A program made the translations under genes and the position numbers. From Bacteroides sp. (GTDB lineage: Bacteria > Bacteroidota > Bacteroidia > Bacteroidales > Bacteroidaceae): DNA of 6,671 nt. The notes below the pieces were generated by a model. It had not been told where the DNA came from, made no database searches, and was given only the letters and a program-made list of their open reading frames with translations. Below are positions 1 to 6,663 of this stretch, one piece after another. Numbering within the stretch: the first letter of the stretch is position 1; every line of letters starts with the position of its first letter. The stretch spans positions 1 through 6,671 of the forward strand of contig DYCT01000115.1 in NCBI GenBank assembly GCA_019417975.1, given 5' to 3'.

Positions 1-1327
1 GTCTATCGCAAGACATGGCATCGAATACGGACGCATGAAAACCGGTACCCCTGTACGCATAGACGGACGAAGTGTACACTATGAATATATGGAAACCCAG
101 GATGGAGAATGTGACTTCCACAAATTTTCGTTCATGGATACTAGTGTGCGTCACCTGAAACAACTCCCATGCTGGACTTGCTTTACGAACGAAGAAGCGC
201 ATCGTGTGTTGCGTGAGGGACTGCCGGATTCTCCCCTTTTCAACGGACAGATTCAAAGTATAGGCCCCCGCTATTGTCCCAGCATTGAAACCAAGATTGT
301 GACCTTTCCTGACAAGGAGCAGCATCAGCTTTTCTTGGAACCGGAAGGAGAGACAACACAGGAACTTTACTTGAATGGTTTCTCTTCATCACTTCCGATG
401 AATATACAAATAGAAGCTTTAAAGAAAGTCCCTGCATTTAAAGATCTGGTGATTTACCGTCCGGGGTATGCCATTGAGTATGATTACTTCGATCCTACCC
501 AACTTAAACATACGTTGGAATCGAAAAGAATCAAGAACTTATTCTTTGCCGGACAAGTAAACGGAACCACCGGTTACGAAGAAGCAGCCGGACAAGGAAT
601 CATAGCCGGTATCAATGCACACATCAATTGCCACGGCGGTGAACCATTTATCTTGGGGCGCGATGAAGCATATATCGGCGTTCTCATCGATGACTTGGTA
701 ACAAAGGGCGTAGACGAACCTTACCGTATGTTTACATCAAGAGCAGAATACAGAATCCTACTCAGACAAGATGATGCTGATATGCGACTGACCGAACGCT
801 CGTATCGGTTGGGACTGGCCAAAGCAGACCGCTACGAATTACTCCGGAAAAAACGAGAAGCTGTACAACATATCATCGACTATGCAGCCAACTTCTCAAT
901 CAAAGCAAACTTAATCAATCCGGCGTTGGAACAGTTGGGCACCGCTCCCCTACGTCAGGGCTGCAAACTTATCGATATTATCAACCGTCCGCAGATTACA
1001 ATTGAAAACATCGCAGAGCATGTAAGCGCATTCCACCGCGAACTTGACAAGTTGAACGAGCGCAAAGAAGAAATCATCGAAGCAGCCGAAATACAAATCA
1101 AGTATCAAGGATACATTGAACGCGAGCGAATGATTGCCCAAAAGATTCAACGTTTGGAAGCCATCCGTATCAAAGGCAAGTTCGACTACGCCTCGCTTAA
1201 TTCGCTCTCGACTGAAGCCCGTCAGAAGCTTATCAAGATAGACCCGGAAACCCTGGCACAAGCCAGTCGCATCCCAGGCATATCCCCCAGCGACATCAAC
1301 GTCTTATTAGTGCTTTTGGGGCGATAA
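1..1327 (+). CDS. mnmG: MnmG (GidA), tRNA uridine-5-carboxymethylaminomethyl modification enzyme, 5'-truncated by the window edge
   Basis: FAD-dependent subunit of the MnmE-MnmG complex, which modifies the wobble uridine (xm5U34) of several tRNAs in the cytoplasm. The first complete codon is at base 2 and 441 residues are visible. The family is about 620-630 residues long, so roughly 185-190 N-terminal residues, including the dinucleotide-binding Rossmann start, lie outside the window. The ATG at 35 is internal, because family sequence (HGIEYGRMKTGTP) reads through it from base 2. Visible marks are the GidA signature GPRYCPSIETK (fragment residues 88-98), the FAD-site signature FAGQVNGTTGYEEA followed by GQGIIAGINA (182-206), RMFTSRAEYR (242-251), and the conserved helical C-terminus, ending PGISPSDINVLLVLLGR, which in the family contacts tRNA and MnmE. 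The PC-x2-C stretch near residue 57 includes the cysteine of the family's PC motif. The stop is TAA at 1325. Identification is secure. Confidence 0.97.
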   Translation, partial: SIARHGIEYGRMKTGTPVRIDGRSVHYEYMETQDGECDFHKFSFMDTSVRHLKQLPCWTCFTNEEAHRVLREGLPDSPLFNGQIQSIGPRYCPSIETKIVTFPDKEQHQLFLEPEGETTQELYLNGFSSSLPMNIQIEALKKVPAFKDLVIYRPGYAIEYDYFDPTQLKHTLESKRIKNLFFAGQVNGTTGYEEAAGQGIIAGINAHINCHGGEPFILGRDEAYIGVLIDDLVTKGVDEPYRMFTSRAEYRILLRQDDADMRLTERSYRLGLAKADRYELLRKKREAVQHIIDYAANFSIKANLINPALEQLGTAPLRQGCKLIDIINRPQITIENIAEHVSAFHRELDKLNERKEEIIEAAEIQIKYQGYIERERMIAQKIQRLEAIRIKGKFDYASLNSLSTEARQKLIKIDPETLAQASRIPGISPSDINVLLVLLGR

Positions 1328-1335
1328 CAGGCCTA

Positions 1336-1351
1336 AGTTTCACGTGAAACA
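1336..1351. promoter_or_regulatory. parS: parS-like ParB-binding centromere site
   Basis: The 16-mer AGTTTCACGTGAAACA matches the widely conserved chromosomal parS consensus TGTTTCACGTGAAACA at 15 of 16 positions. Its inner 14 bases (1337-1350) form a perfect palindrome. It lies eight bases after the mnmG stop and 33 bases before apt, outside any coding sequence. In other bacteria ParB binds such sites and loads as a clamp for origin segregation and SMC recruitment, and the sites cluster near oriC. That it works as parS here is inference, since no parA or parB gene is in the window. Confidence 0.8.
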
Positions 1352-1384
1352 AAAGATTGAACTAATAATTTTAAAATACTAAGT

Positions 1385-1909
1385 ATGAGCAAAGAAACAC
1401 TTATCAAACACATCCGAAACGTAAAGGATTTCCCCATACCGGGCATCTTGTTCCGCGATGTAACAACCCTGTTTAAAGACCCACAGGATTTGCAGGAACT
1501 ATCCGATATCCTTTATGAAATGTACAAAGACAAAGGCATCACCAAAGTAGTAGGAATTGAATCGCGCGGTTTCATCATGGGCCCAATTTTAGCGACTCGT
1601 TTAGGAGCAGGTTTTGTGCCCATCCGTAAACCCGGGAAACTGCCCAGCGAAACATTGGAAGAAAGTTACGACAAAGAATACGGAAAAGATACCATCCAAA
1701 TCCACAAAGATGCACTCGATGAAAACGATGTAGTTTTGGTACACGACGACTTGTTAGCTACCGGAGGAACAATGGAAGCCGCCTATAAGCTGGTGAAAAA
1801 GTTCGGTCCAAAAGACGTCTACATCAACTTCCTCATCGAACTAAAAGACCTGAACGGACGTAGCGTTTTTGCCAACGATACACACGTCGACGCTGTATTA
1901 ACGCTTTAA
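1385..1909 (+). CDS. apt: Adenine phosphoribosyltransferase
   Basis: Purine salvage enzyme that converts adenine and PRPP to AMP and pyrophosphate; cytoplasmic and normally a dimer. The protein is 174 residues, close to the usual 170-185. The PRPP-binding signature of type I phosphoribosyltransferases is clear at residues 116-129 (VVLVHDDLLATGGT, with adjacent acidic D121 and D122). The family's IESRGFIMG motif is at 58-66, and the flexible catalytic loop RKPGKLPSETLEESYDKEYG is at 81-100. The N-terminal FPIPGILFRDVTTLF (residues 16-30) is also typical of Apt. The start at 1385 begins MSKETLIKHIR, follows an A/T-rich leader (TTTAAAATACTAAGT) and has no Shine-Dalgarno sequence, as usual in Bacteroidetes. 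The gene has its own gap on both sides: a parS-like palindrome upstream and a hairpin terminator nine bases after its stop. It is probably its own transcription unit or the end of an mnmG-apt unit. I could not identify a convincing promoter. Confidence 0.97.
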   Translation: MSKETLIKHIRNVKDFPIPGILFRDVTTLFKDPQDLQELSDILYEMYKDKGITKVVGIESRGFIMGPILATRLGAGFVPIRKPGKLPSETLEESYDKEYGKDTIQIHKDALDENDVVLVHDDLLATGGTMEAAYKLVKKFGPKDVYINFLIELKDLNGRSVFANDTHVDAVLTL

Positions 1910-1918
1910 AAAAACATC

Positions 1919-1956
1919 ATTCCCCATTATGGTACTCCATGATGGGGAATTTCTTT
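1919..1956 (+). terminator. Hairpin terminator after apt
   Basis: Bases 1919-1932 pair with 1937-1950 over 14 bp, with one G-U wobble (1928/1941) and a four-base loop (TACT). A pyrimidine-rich run (TTTCTTT) begins at the base of the stem. The hairpin starts nine bases after the apt stop, as expected for a factor-independent terminator, although the T tract is interrupted by a C. The A run before the stem could give some function on the other strand, but no minus-strand gene ends here. Confidence 0.7.
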
Positions 1957-1994
1957 CAACTATTCCACTCGATAAAGAACGTATTGACCGAAGA

Positions 1995-3815
1995 ATGGCA
2001 ACCGAAGAACTAAGAACAACCGACTACCTGAAGGGTATCGTAAACAACCTACCCTCAGGTCCGGGAATATACCAATACCTGAACGATGAAGGGACCATCA
2101 TCTATGTAGGGAAAGCAAAAAACCTAAAAAGGAGGGTTTCATCGTATTTCAACCGAGAACACGAACCGGGAAAGACGCGGGTGTTGGTAAGCAAAATTGC
2201 AGATATACGCTACATCGTGGTGAAAACAGAAGAAGATGCCCTCTTATTGGAGAACAACCTCATCAAAAAATACAAACCACGCTACAACGTACTACTGAAA
2301 GATGACAAGACATATCCTTCTATCTGCGTAAGCAATGAATACTTCCCACGGGTATTCAAAACCCGAAAAATCGTCCGAAACGGTTCCACCTATTACGGCC
2401 CATACAGCCACATACCATCGATGAATGCGGTGCTTGAGCTCATCAAACAACTGTATCCCCTGCGCACATGCCACCTGCCACTAAGTCCGGAAAGCATCCG
2501 AAGCGGGAAATTTAATGTCTGCTTAGAATACCATATCAAGAATTGTATGGGCCCCTGCATCGCGCAACAATCGCACGATGAATACATGCAGAACATCGGT
2601 GAAATAAAAGAAATATTGAAAGGTAATACGCAGGAGATATGCCGCTCACTACTGGAGCAAATGCAAGAGTTGGCAGCTGAACTACGCTTTGAAGAAGCCC
2701 AAAGGCTCAAGGAAAAATACGATTTAATCGAGAACTACAGTGCTAAATCGGCTGTGGTAAGTCGGGTTCTGCACAACATCGACGTATTCTCCATTGCGCT
2801 GGAAGAACATACGGCATTCATCAATTACTTGCACATCACCAACGGATGCATCAACCAAGCGTTCACATTCGAATATAAAAGACGCATGGATGAAAGTCGG
2901 GAGGAACTGCTTGCCCTCGGCATCGTAGAGATGAGAGAACGCTACAAAAGTCTTTCGCGCGAAATCATCGTGCCTTTCGAACTGGATTTGGAATTGAGCA
3001 ACGTGACATTTACCATTCCCCAACGAGGCGACAAAAAGACACTGCTCGACTTATCGCTACTCAATGTAAAACAATACAAAGCAGACCGGCTGAAACAACA
3101 AGAGAAACTGAATCCGGAACAACGGAGTGTTCGCCTGATGAAAGAAATCCAAGAAGAACTCCATTTGTCCAAACTTCCCCTGCAAATCGAATGTTTCGAC
3201 AACTCAAACATCCAAGGAAGCGACGCTGTAGCAGCCTGCGTAGTCTTTAAAAACGCAAAACCATCAAAAAAAGAATATCGGAAATACCTCATCAAAACCG
3301 TGGAGGGACCAGACGACTATGCCTCAATGCAAGAGGTGGTTCGTCGCCGTTATTCGCGTGCCATCACAGAGGAAACACCCCTGCCCGACCTCATCATTAC
3401 CGACGGTGGAAAGGGACAAATGGAAGTGGTAAGACAGGTTGTAGAAGACGAGTTAGGACTGTCTATCCCCATTGCCGGCCTTGCCAAAGACAACCGGCAT
3501 CGCACCTCTGAACTCTTATACGGTTTTCCGCCCCAAGTAATCGGACTTAAACAAAACAGTCCCCTCTTCCGCTTGCTCACACAAATCCAGGATGAAGTGC
3601 ATCGGTTTGCCATCACTTTCCACAAAGAAAAGCGAAGCAAACGACAAACTCAGTCGGCACTCGACCAAATCAAAGGCATCGGTGAAGTGACAAAAACAGC
3701 CCTGCTGAAAGAATTTAAAAGTGTCAAACGCATCAAAGAAACCCCTATGGAAGAGCTAATACGGGTCATCGGAGAGGCAAAAGCCAAAATAATCCGTGAA
3801 AACCTGAAAGATTAA
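1995..3815 (+). CDS. uvrC: UvrC, excinuclease ABC subunit C
   Basis: Nuclease of UvrABC nucleotide excision repair; it joins UvrB at the lesion and cuts the damaged strand on both sides. The start chosen is ATG 1995, giving 606 residues against 610 in E. coli. An in-frame ATG at 1929 would add 22 residues, but it lies inside the apt terminator stem and the extension does not look like UvrC. Domains in order: GIY-YIG nuclease at 20-100, making the 3' cut (GIY 24-26, YVG 37-39, with R47 and E86 in catalytic positions); cysteines C159, C176, C184 and C188, matching the reported [4Fe-4S] ligands of E. coli UvrC; UVR helical hairpin for UvrB contact at about 211-247; RNase H-like nuclease at about 395-545, making the 5' cut (D402 in ECFDNSNIQG, D440/D441, D470 in ITDGGKGQ, H536); and C-terminal helix-hairpin-helix DNA-binding motifs at about 555-605. 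All key residues seem present. Confidence 0.96.
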   Translation: MATEELRTTDYLKGIVNNLPSGPGIYQYLNDEGTIIYVGKAKNLKRRVSSYFNREHEPGKTRVLVSKIADIRYIVVKTEEDALLLENNLIKKYKPRYNVLLKDDKTYPSICVSNEYFPRVFKTRKIVRNGSTYYGPYSHIPSMNAVLELIKQLYPLRTCHLPLSPESIRSGKFNVCLEYHIKNCMGPCIAQQSHDEYMQNIGEIKEILKGNTQEICRSLLEQMQELAAELRFEEAQRLKEKYDLIENYSAKSAVVSRVLHNIDVFSIALEEHTAFINYLHITNGCINQAFTFEYKRRMDESREELLALGIVEMRERYKSLSREIIVPFELDLELSNVTFTIPQRGDKKTLLDLSLLNVKQYKADRLKQQEKLNPEQRSVRLMKEIQEELHLSKLPLQIECFDNSNIQGSDAVAACVVFKNAKPSKKEYRKYLIKTVEGPDDYASMQEVVRRRYSRAITEETPLPDLIITDGGKGQMEVVRQVVEDELGLSIPIAGLAKDNRHRTSELLYGFPPQVIGLKQNSPLFRLLTQIQDEVHRFAITFHKEKRSKRQTQSALDQIKGIGEVTKTALLKEFKSVKRIKETPMEELIRVIGEAKAKIIRENLKD

Positions 3816-3827
3816 ACGGTTTATTCG

Positions 3828-3835
3828 TAACTTTG
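3828..3835 (+). promoter_or_regulatory. Bacteroidetes-type -7 promoter element for the dtd cluster
   Basis: TAACTTTG is an exact match to the Bacteroidetes primary-sigma -7 consensus TAnnTTTG. It lies in the 48-base uvrC-dtd gap, 28 bases before the dtd start, implying a 5' leader of about 20-25 bases. The -33 element expected about 20 bases upstream would fall inside the uvrC 3' end, and only a weak CCTG (3803-3806) is seen there. It suggests that dtd, the pyrophosphohydrolase and deoC can be transcribed independently of uvrC. Confidence 0.65.
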
Positions 3836-3863
3836 TGGGTGAACAAAGACGAAAATAATTAAA

Positions 3864-4316
3864 ATGAGAGTAGTAATACAACGAGTAACCCACGCATCAG
3901 TAACCATTGACGGACATTGCAAATCGTCCATCGGAAAAGGACTTCTAATCCTTTTAGGCATCGAAGAAGCCGACAATGAGGAAGACATCAGCTGGCTCTG
4001 CAAAAAGATTGTGAACCTTCGCATATTCGACGATGAAGAGGGTGTGATGAACCGCTCCATACTGGATAATGGCGGAGAAATCCTTACGGTAAGCCAATTT
4101 ACCCTGTTTGCATCGACTAAAAAAGGAAACCGTCCCTCGTATATCAAGGCTGCCAAACACGACATCTCCATCCCCTTATACAATACGTTTTGCAACGAAC
4201 TAAGCATCGCATTGGGCAAGGAAATCCAGACTGGAGAATTCGGTGCAGACATGAAAGTAGAATTACTGAATGATGGCCCGGTGACCATCCTTATCGATAC
4301 TAAAAATAAAGAATAA
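3864..4316 (+). CDS. dtd: D-aminoacyl-tRNA deacylase (D-Tyr-tRNA deacylase)
   Basis: Cytoplasmic proofreading enzyme that hydrolyses D-amino acids, and in the family also glycine, from mischarged tRNA, thereby recycling the tRNA. The protein is 150 residues, standard for bacterial DTD1. The N-terminus MRVVIQRVTHASVTIDG is characteristic. Both signature motifs are present: SQFT at residues 77-80, within TVSQFTLFA, and the GPVT motif with its cross-subunit Gly-cisPro at 138-141, within NDGPVT. TGEFGADMKV (123-132) is also conserved. The ATG follows AATTAAA with no Shine-Dalgarno sequence. A good -7 promoter element lies just upstream. Its stop overlaps the start of the next gene by one base (TAATG), so translation of the two is probably coupled. 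A longer open frame on the opposite strand is not a gene. Confidence 0.96.
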   Translation: MRVVIQRVTHASVTIDGHCKSSIGKGLLILLGIEEADNEEDISWLCKKIVNLRIFDDEEGVMNRSILDNGGEILTVSQFTLFASTKKGNRPSYIKAAKHDISIPLYNTFCNELSIALGKEIQTGEFGADMKVELLNDGPVTILIDTKNKE

Positions 4317-4654
4317 TGACCCTCCGAGAAGCACAAGAAGAAGTTGACAAATGGATTAAAACCTATGGAGTACGCTACTTCAGCGAACTGACCAATATGG
4401 CTGTTTTAACCGAAGAGGTGGGCGAACTGGCACGGGTCATAGCCCGGAAATATGGCGATCAGTCGTTCAAAAAAGGCGAGGAATGCAACTTGGCTGACGA
4501 GATGACCGATGTGCTATGGGTACTGATTTGCCTGGCCAACCAAACAGGAGTAGACCTGACAGAAGCCTTCCAACACAACTTGGAAAAGAAAACGAATCGA
4601 GATAAAGAAAGACATATCAACAACCCTAAACTTACAGAAAATGGAAACAAATGA
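4316..4654 (+). CDS. MazG-like nucleotide pyrophosphohydrolase (YpjD type)
   Basis: A small all-alpha NTP pyrophosphatase of 112 residues. Such enzymes cleave nucleoside triphosphates, often non-canonical or excess dNTPs, to the monophosphate and pyrophosphate with Mg2+. The metal-binding pattern EExxE...ExxD is complete: E33-E34-x-x-E37 (TEEVGELAR) and E62-x-x-D65 (ADEMTDVLW), 24 residues apart. The order of conserved blocks (TEEVGELARVIARKYG, then DVLWVLICLANQTGVDLTEA, then a Lys-rich RDKERH tail) resembles, from memory, B. subtilis YpjD more than the two-domain MazG. The true substrate cannot be read from sequence. The start overlaps the dtd stop by one base and the end overlaps deoC by 14 bases, so all three are probably made from one mRNA. 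A house-cleaning role for dNTPs would suit its neighbour DeoC, but this is inference. Confidence 0.9.
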   Translation: MTLREAQEEVDKWIKTYGVRYFSELTNMAVLTEEVGELARVIARKYGDQSFKKGEECNLADEMTDVLWVLICLANQTGVDLTEAFQHNLEKKTNRDKERHINNPKLTENGNK

Positions 4655-5540
4655 GGGAAGAAACAAGTATGAAGATGCATTGAGCAAATACCATACAAAT
4701 CTAAAAGACGAAGATGTAAAAGCAAAAGTTGCCGAAATCATCGCCCAAAAAGTAGATGAAAACAATACTGTAGAGGTTAAGAAATTGCTGTTCCACTGCA
4801 TCGACCTGACTACACTCAATACAACTGATACCGAAGAACACGTAATGCAGTTTACAGAAAAAGTGAATCAGTTTGTTGACAAATATCCCGATATCGACAA
4901 TGTAGCTGCAATCTGCGTATATCCCAACATGGCCGGAATTGTAAGCGATACCCTCGAAGCAGACAACGTAAACATCGCTGCCGTATCTGCAGGATTCCCT
5001 TCATCACAGACATTTATTGAAGTGAAAGTAGCGGAAACAGCTTTGGCTATCAGCGCAGGAGCAACCGAAATAGATATCGTTATCTCTGTAGGCAAATTCC
5101 TAAGCGGAGACTACGAAACAATGTGCGATGAAATCGAAGAATTGAAAGAGGTATGCAAAGACAAACACTTGAAAGTAATTCTGGAAACAGGCGCACTGGC
5201 AACTGCTGAAAACATCAAAAAAGCCTCTATCCTATCAATGTATGCCGGAGGTGATTTCATTAAGACATCGACCGGAAAACAGCAACCTGCCGCGACTCCG
5301 GAAGCTGCCTACGTGATGTGTGAAGCTATTAAAGAATACTACCAGACAACGGGCAGAAAAGTTGGTTTCAAACCCGCTGGAGGTATCAATACCGTACACG
5401 ATGCATTGGTATATTATACCATCGTAAAGGAGGTATTGGGAGAAGAGTGGTTGAACAACGAATATTTCCGTTTGGGCACCAGCCGTCTGGCTAATCTGTT
5501 GCTTTCAGAACTTGTTGGCGAAGAAACCAAGTTCTTCTAA
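4641..5540 (+). CDS. deoC: Deoxyribose-phosphate aldolase
   Basis: Class I (Schiff-base) aldolase that splits 2-deoxy-D-ribose 5-phosphate into glyceraldehyde 3-phosphate and acetaldehyde, the last step of deoxynucleoside breakdown. Active-site residues are all present in a TIM barrel: D145 (EIDIVISVGK), the Schiff-base lysine K208 (DFIKTSTGK, 205-213) and the second lysine K244 (GFKPAGGI, 242-249), equivalent to E. coli D102, K167 and K201. FRLGTSRL (276-283) is the expected C-terminal motif. At 299 residues it is about 40 longer than E. coli DeoC, mostly through an N-terminal helical extension (about residues 1-45), which I recall as normal for Bacteroides forms. The ATG at 4641 is preceded by CTTACAGAAA and overlaps the previous gene by 14 bases in another frame; no better in-frame ATG is nearby. 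A strong hairpin begins 24 bases after its stop. Confidence 0.97.
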   Translation: METNEGRNKYEDALSKYHTNLKDEDVKAKVAEIIAQKVDENNTVEVKKLLFHCIDLTTLNTTDTEEHVMQFTEKVNQFVDKYPDIDNVAAICVYPNMAGIVSDTLEADNVNIAAVSAGFPSSQTFIEVKVAETALAISAGATEIDIVISVGKFLSGDYETMCDEIEELKEVCKDKHLKVILETGALATAENIKKASILSMYAGGDFIKTSTGKQQPAATPEAAYVMCEAIKEYYQTTGRKVGFKPAGGINTVHDALVYYTIVKEVLGEEWLNNEYFRLGTSRLANLLLSELVGEETKFF

Positions 5541-5564
5541 CCAATCCGAAAAGTTCAGATTATC

Positions 5565-5638
5565 CCTAAGAGAAAAAGGAAGGGCCGTATCATTTACTCA
5601 ACAGAGAGTTTGATACGGCCCTTCCTTTTTCTCTTAGG
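5565..5638. terminator. Bidirectional hairpin terminator between deoC and the minus-strand prenyl synthase gene
   Basis: Bases 5565-5592 and 5611-5638 are perfect reverse complements over 28 bp, around an 18-base loop (5593-5610). Within the loop ACTC (5596-5599) can pair with GAGT (5606-5609). Each arm has a G/C-rich core (GGGCCG / CGGCCC), with an A5 run on the left and a T5 run on the right, so transcripts from either side get a hairpin followed by U residues. It lies between two convergent genes, 24 bases after the deoC stop and 18 bases beyond the stop of the opposite gene, which fits shared termination. Confidence 0.9.
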
Positions 5639-5656
5639 TTATATAAAACGTTCTTC

Positions 5657-6634
5657 TTATTTCGAACGAGCTACTACATAGTTAAGATAAGCCTCCAAAG
5701 CGGCATAGAGAGAAGTTTCCGGATGGAATTCGGCAAGCAGGCTTAACGCTTTCTCCTTAAACTCGTTCATCTTGGCATAAGCATAATCAATGCCCCCATG
5801 CACCTTCACATACGCAACAAAAGCATCGATTTCTGCAGATGTCACCGTGCCCTTCTTAATTTTTCTACCCCACTCCAACACGTTTGCATCATCGGTATGA
5901 TTCAACACATACAAAGCCGGTAAAGTGAGCTTACCCTCACGCATATCATTGCCTGTAGGCTTGCCTATCTGGGCTGTGGAATCGTAATCGAATATATCAT
6001 CTTTTATTTGGAAACAAAGTCCGATGTAGTCGCCCAATAAACGCATCTTTTCAATCTGACTGTCGGATGCTCCTGCTGAAAGGGCACCTGTAACGGTACA
6101 AGCAGCAAAAAGAGAAGCTGTCTTCTTCCGAATCACCTCGAAATAGACGTTTTCATCGAACGAAACATTACTGATATTGGAAAGCTGGAGAATTTCTCCT
6201 TCGGATAACTCTCGTCCCAATTGCGCAACAGTCTCTATAATACGGTGATTGCCGGTATAGCTGGAGTGCATCAAACAAGTAGCCAACAAATAGTCGCCGA
6301 CCAAAATCGACACCTTATTATTATAAAGCGCATTGACCGAAGCCTGCCCCCTACGCTCATCACTCTCATCTACCACATCATCATGCACCAAACTAGCCGT
6401 ATGCAACAACTCCAAAGCAATTGCTGCATGATAAGTAGAATCGGTGATATTGCCCATAAGTTTAGCGGAAAGCAAAAGCAAAATAGGCCTCATACGCTTA
6501 CCACCACGCTGCTTGATATGATTTAAAACCTCGTTCAACAAGAAATCGGAACCTACCAGCGACTTATCAAAAAGCGCCTTAAACTGCTCCAACTCTGCAA
6601 CAATGGGAAATGTAATAATAGACAGTGAATCCAT
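5657..6634 (-). CDS. Long-chain trans-polyprenyl diphosphate synthase
   Basis: Prenyltransferase that adds isopentenyl diphosphate units in trans to an allylic diphosphate; IspB/HepT-like. With the ATG at 6634 it has 325 residues, normal for the family. Motifs in order: GGKRMRP (44-50, IPP binding), first Asp-rich motif DDVVD (85-89) followed by R94-R95, KT (171-172), second Asp-rich motif DDIFD (212-216), GKPTGNDMREGK (224-235) and LTLP (237-240). The residue five before the first Asp-rich motif is alanine (A80), not an aromatic, which in this family allows long products. Bacteroides menaquinones have about 10-11 isoprene units, so the likely role is making that side chain; the exact length is not readable here. 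A TTG at 6658 would add eight residues but lies inside the promoter element. The gene is convergent with deoC and unrelated to the plus-strand cluster. Confidence 0.94.
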   Translation of the reverse strand: MDSLSIITFPIVAELEQFKALFDKSLVGSDFLLNEVLNHIKQRGGKRMRPILLLLSAKLMGNITDSTYHAAIALELLHTASLVHDDVVDESDERRGQASVNALYNNKVSILVGDYLLATCLMHSSYTGNHRIIETVAQLGRELSEGEILQLSNISNVSFDENVYFEVIRKKTASLFAACTVTGALSAGASDSQIEKMRLLGDYIGLCFQIKDDIFDYDSTAQIGKPTGNDMREGKLTLPALYVLNHTDDANVLEWGRKIKKGTVTSAEIDAFVAYVKVHGGIDYAYAKMNEFKEKALSLLAEFHPETSLYAALEAYLNYVVARSK

Positions 6635-6655
6635 ATAGTATATACAATTTAGGTA

Positions 6656-6663
6656 CAAAAGTA
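6656..6663 (-). promoter_or_regulatory. Bacteroidetes-type -7 promoter element of the prenyl synthase gene
   Basis: On the minus strand this reads TACTTTTG, an exact match to TAnnTTTG, ending 21 bases before the chosen ATG at 6634. It implies a short leader of about 15 bases. The -33 element would fall beyond the right edge of the window, so only half of the promoter can be judged. Confidence 0.7.

Noticed and set aside
35..37. ATG at 35 as the true start of mnmG
   Set aside because: Family sequence (SIARHGIEYGR) continues upstream in frame to the window edge, so this is an internal methionine of a truncated gene.
1366..1373. TAATTTTA as a possible -7 element for apt
   Set aside because: It misses the final G of TAnnTTTG, has no -33 partner at the right distance and would put the transcription start only a few bases before the ATG.
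1929..1994. N-terminal 22-residue extension of uvrC from the ATG at 1929
   Set aside because: The ATG is inside the apt terminator stem and the added residues do not resemble UvrC; starting at 1995 gives the family length.
2292..3640. Several minus-strand open frames of 60-117 codons inside uvrC
   Set aside because: They overlap one another and lie opposite a complete, motif-rich gene, so they are composition shadows.
3821..4336. 171-codon open frame on the minus strand opposite dtd
   Set aside because: Although longer than dtd, it shows no recognisable motif. It lies wholly opposite a gene with clear signature motifs and would run into the promoter region.
6221..6526. 101-codon plus-strand open frame opposite the prenyl synthase gene
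   Set aside because: It lies entirely within a well supported gene on the other strand and has no recognisable domain.
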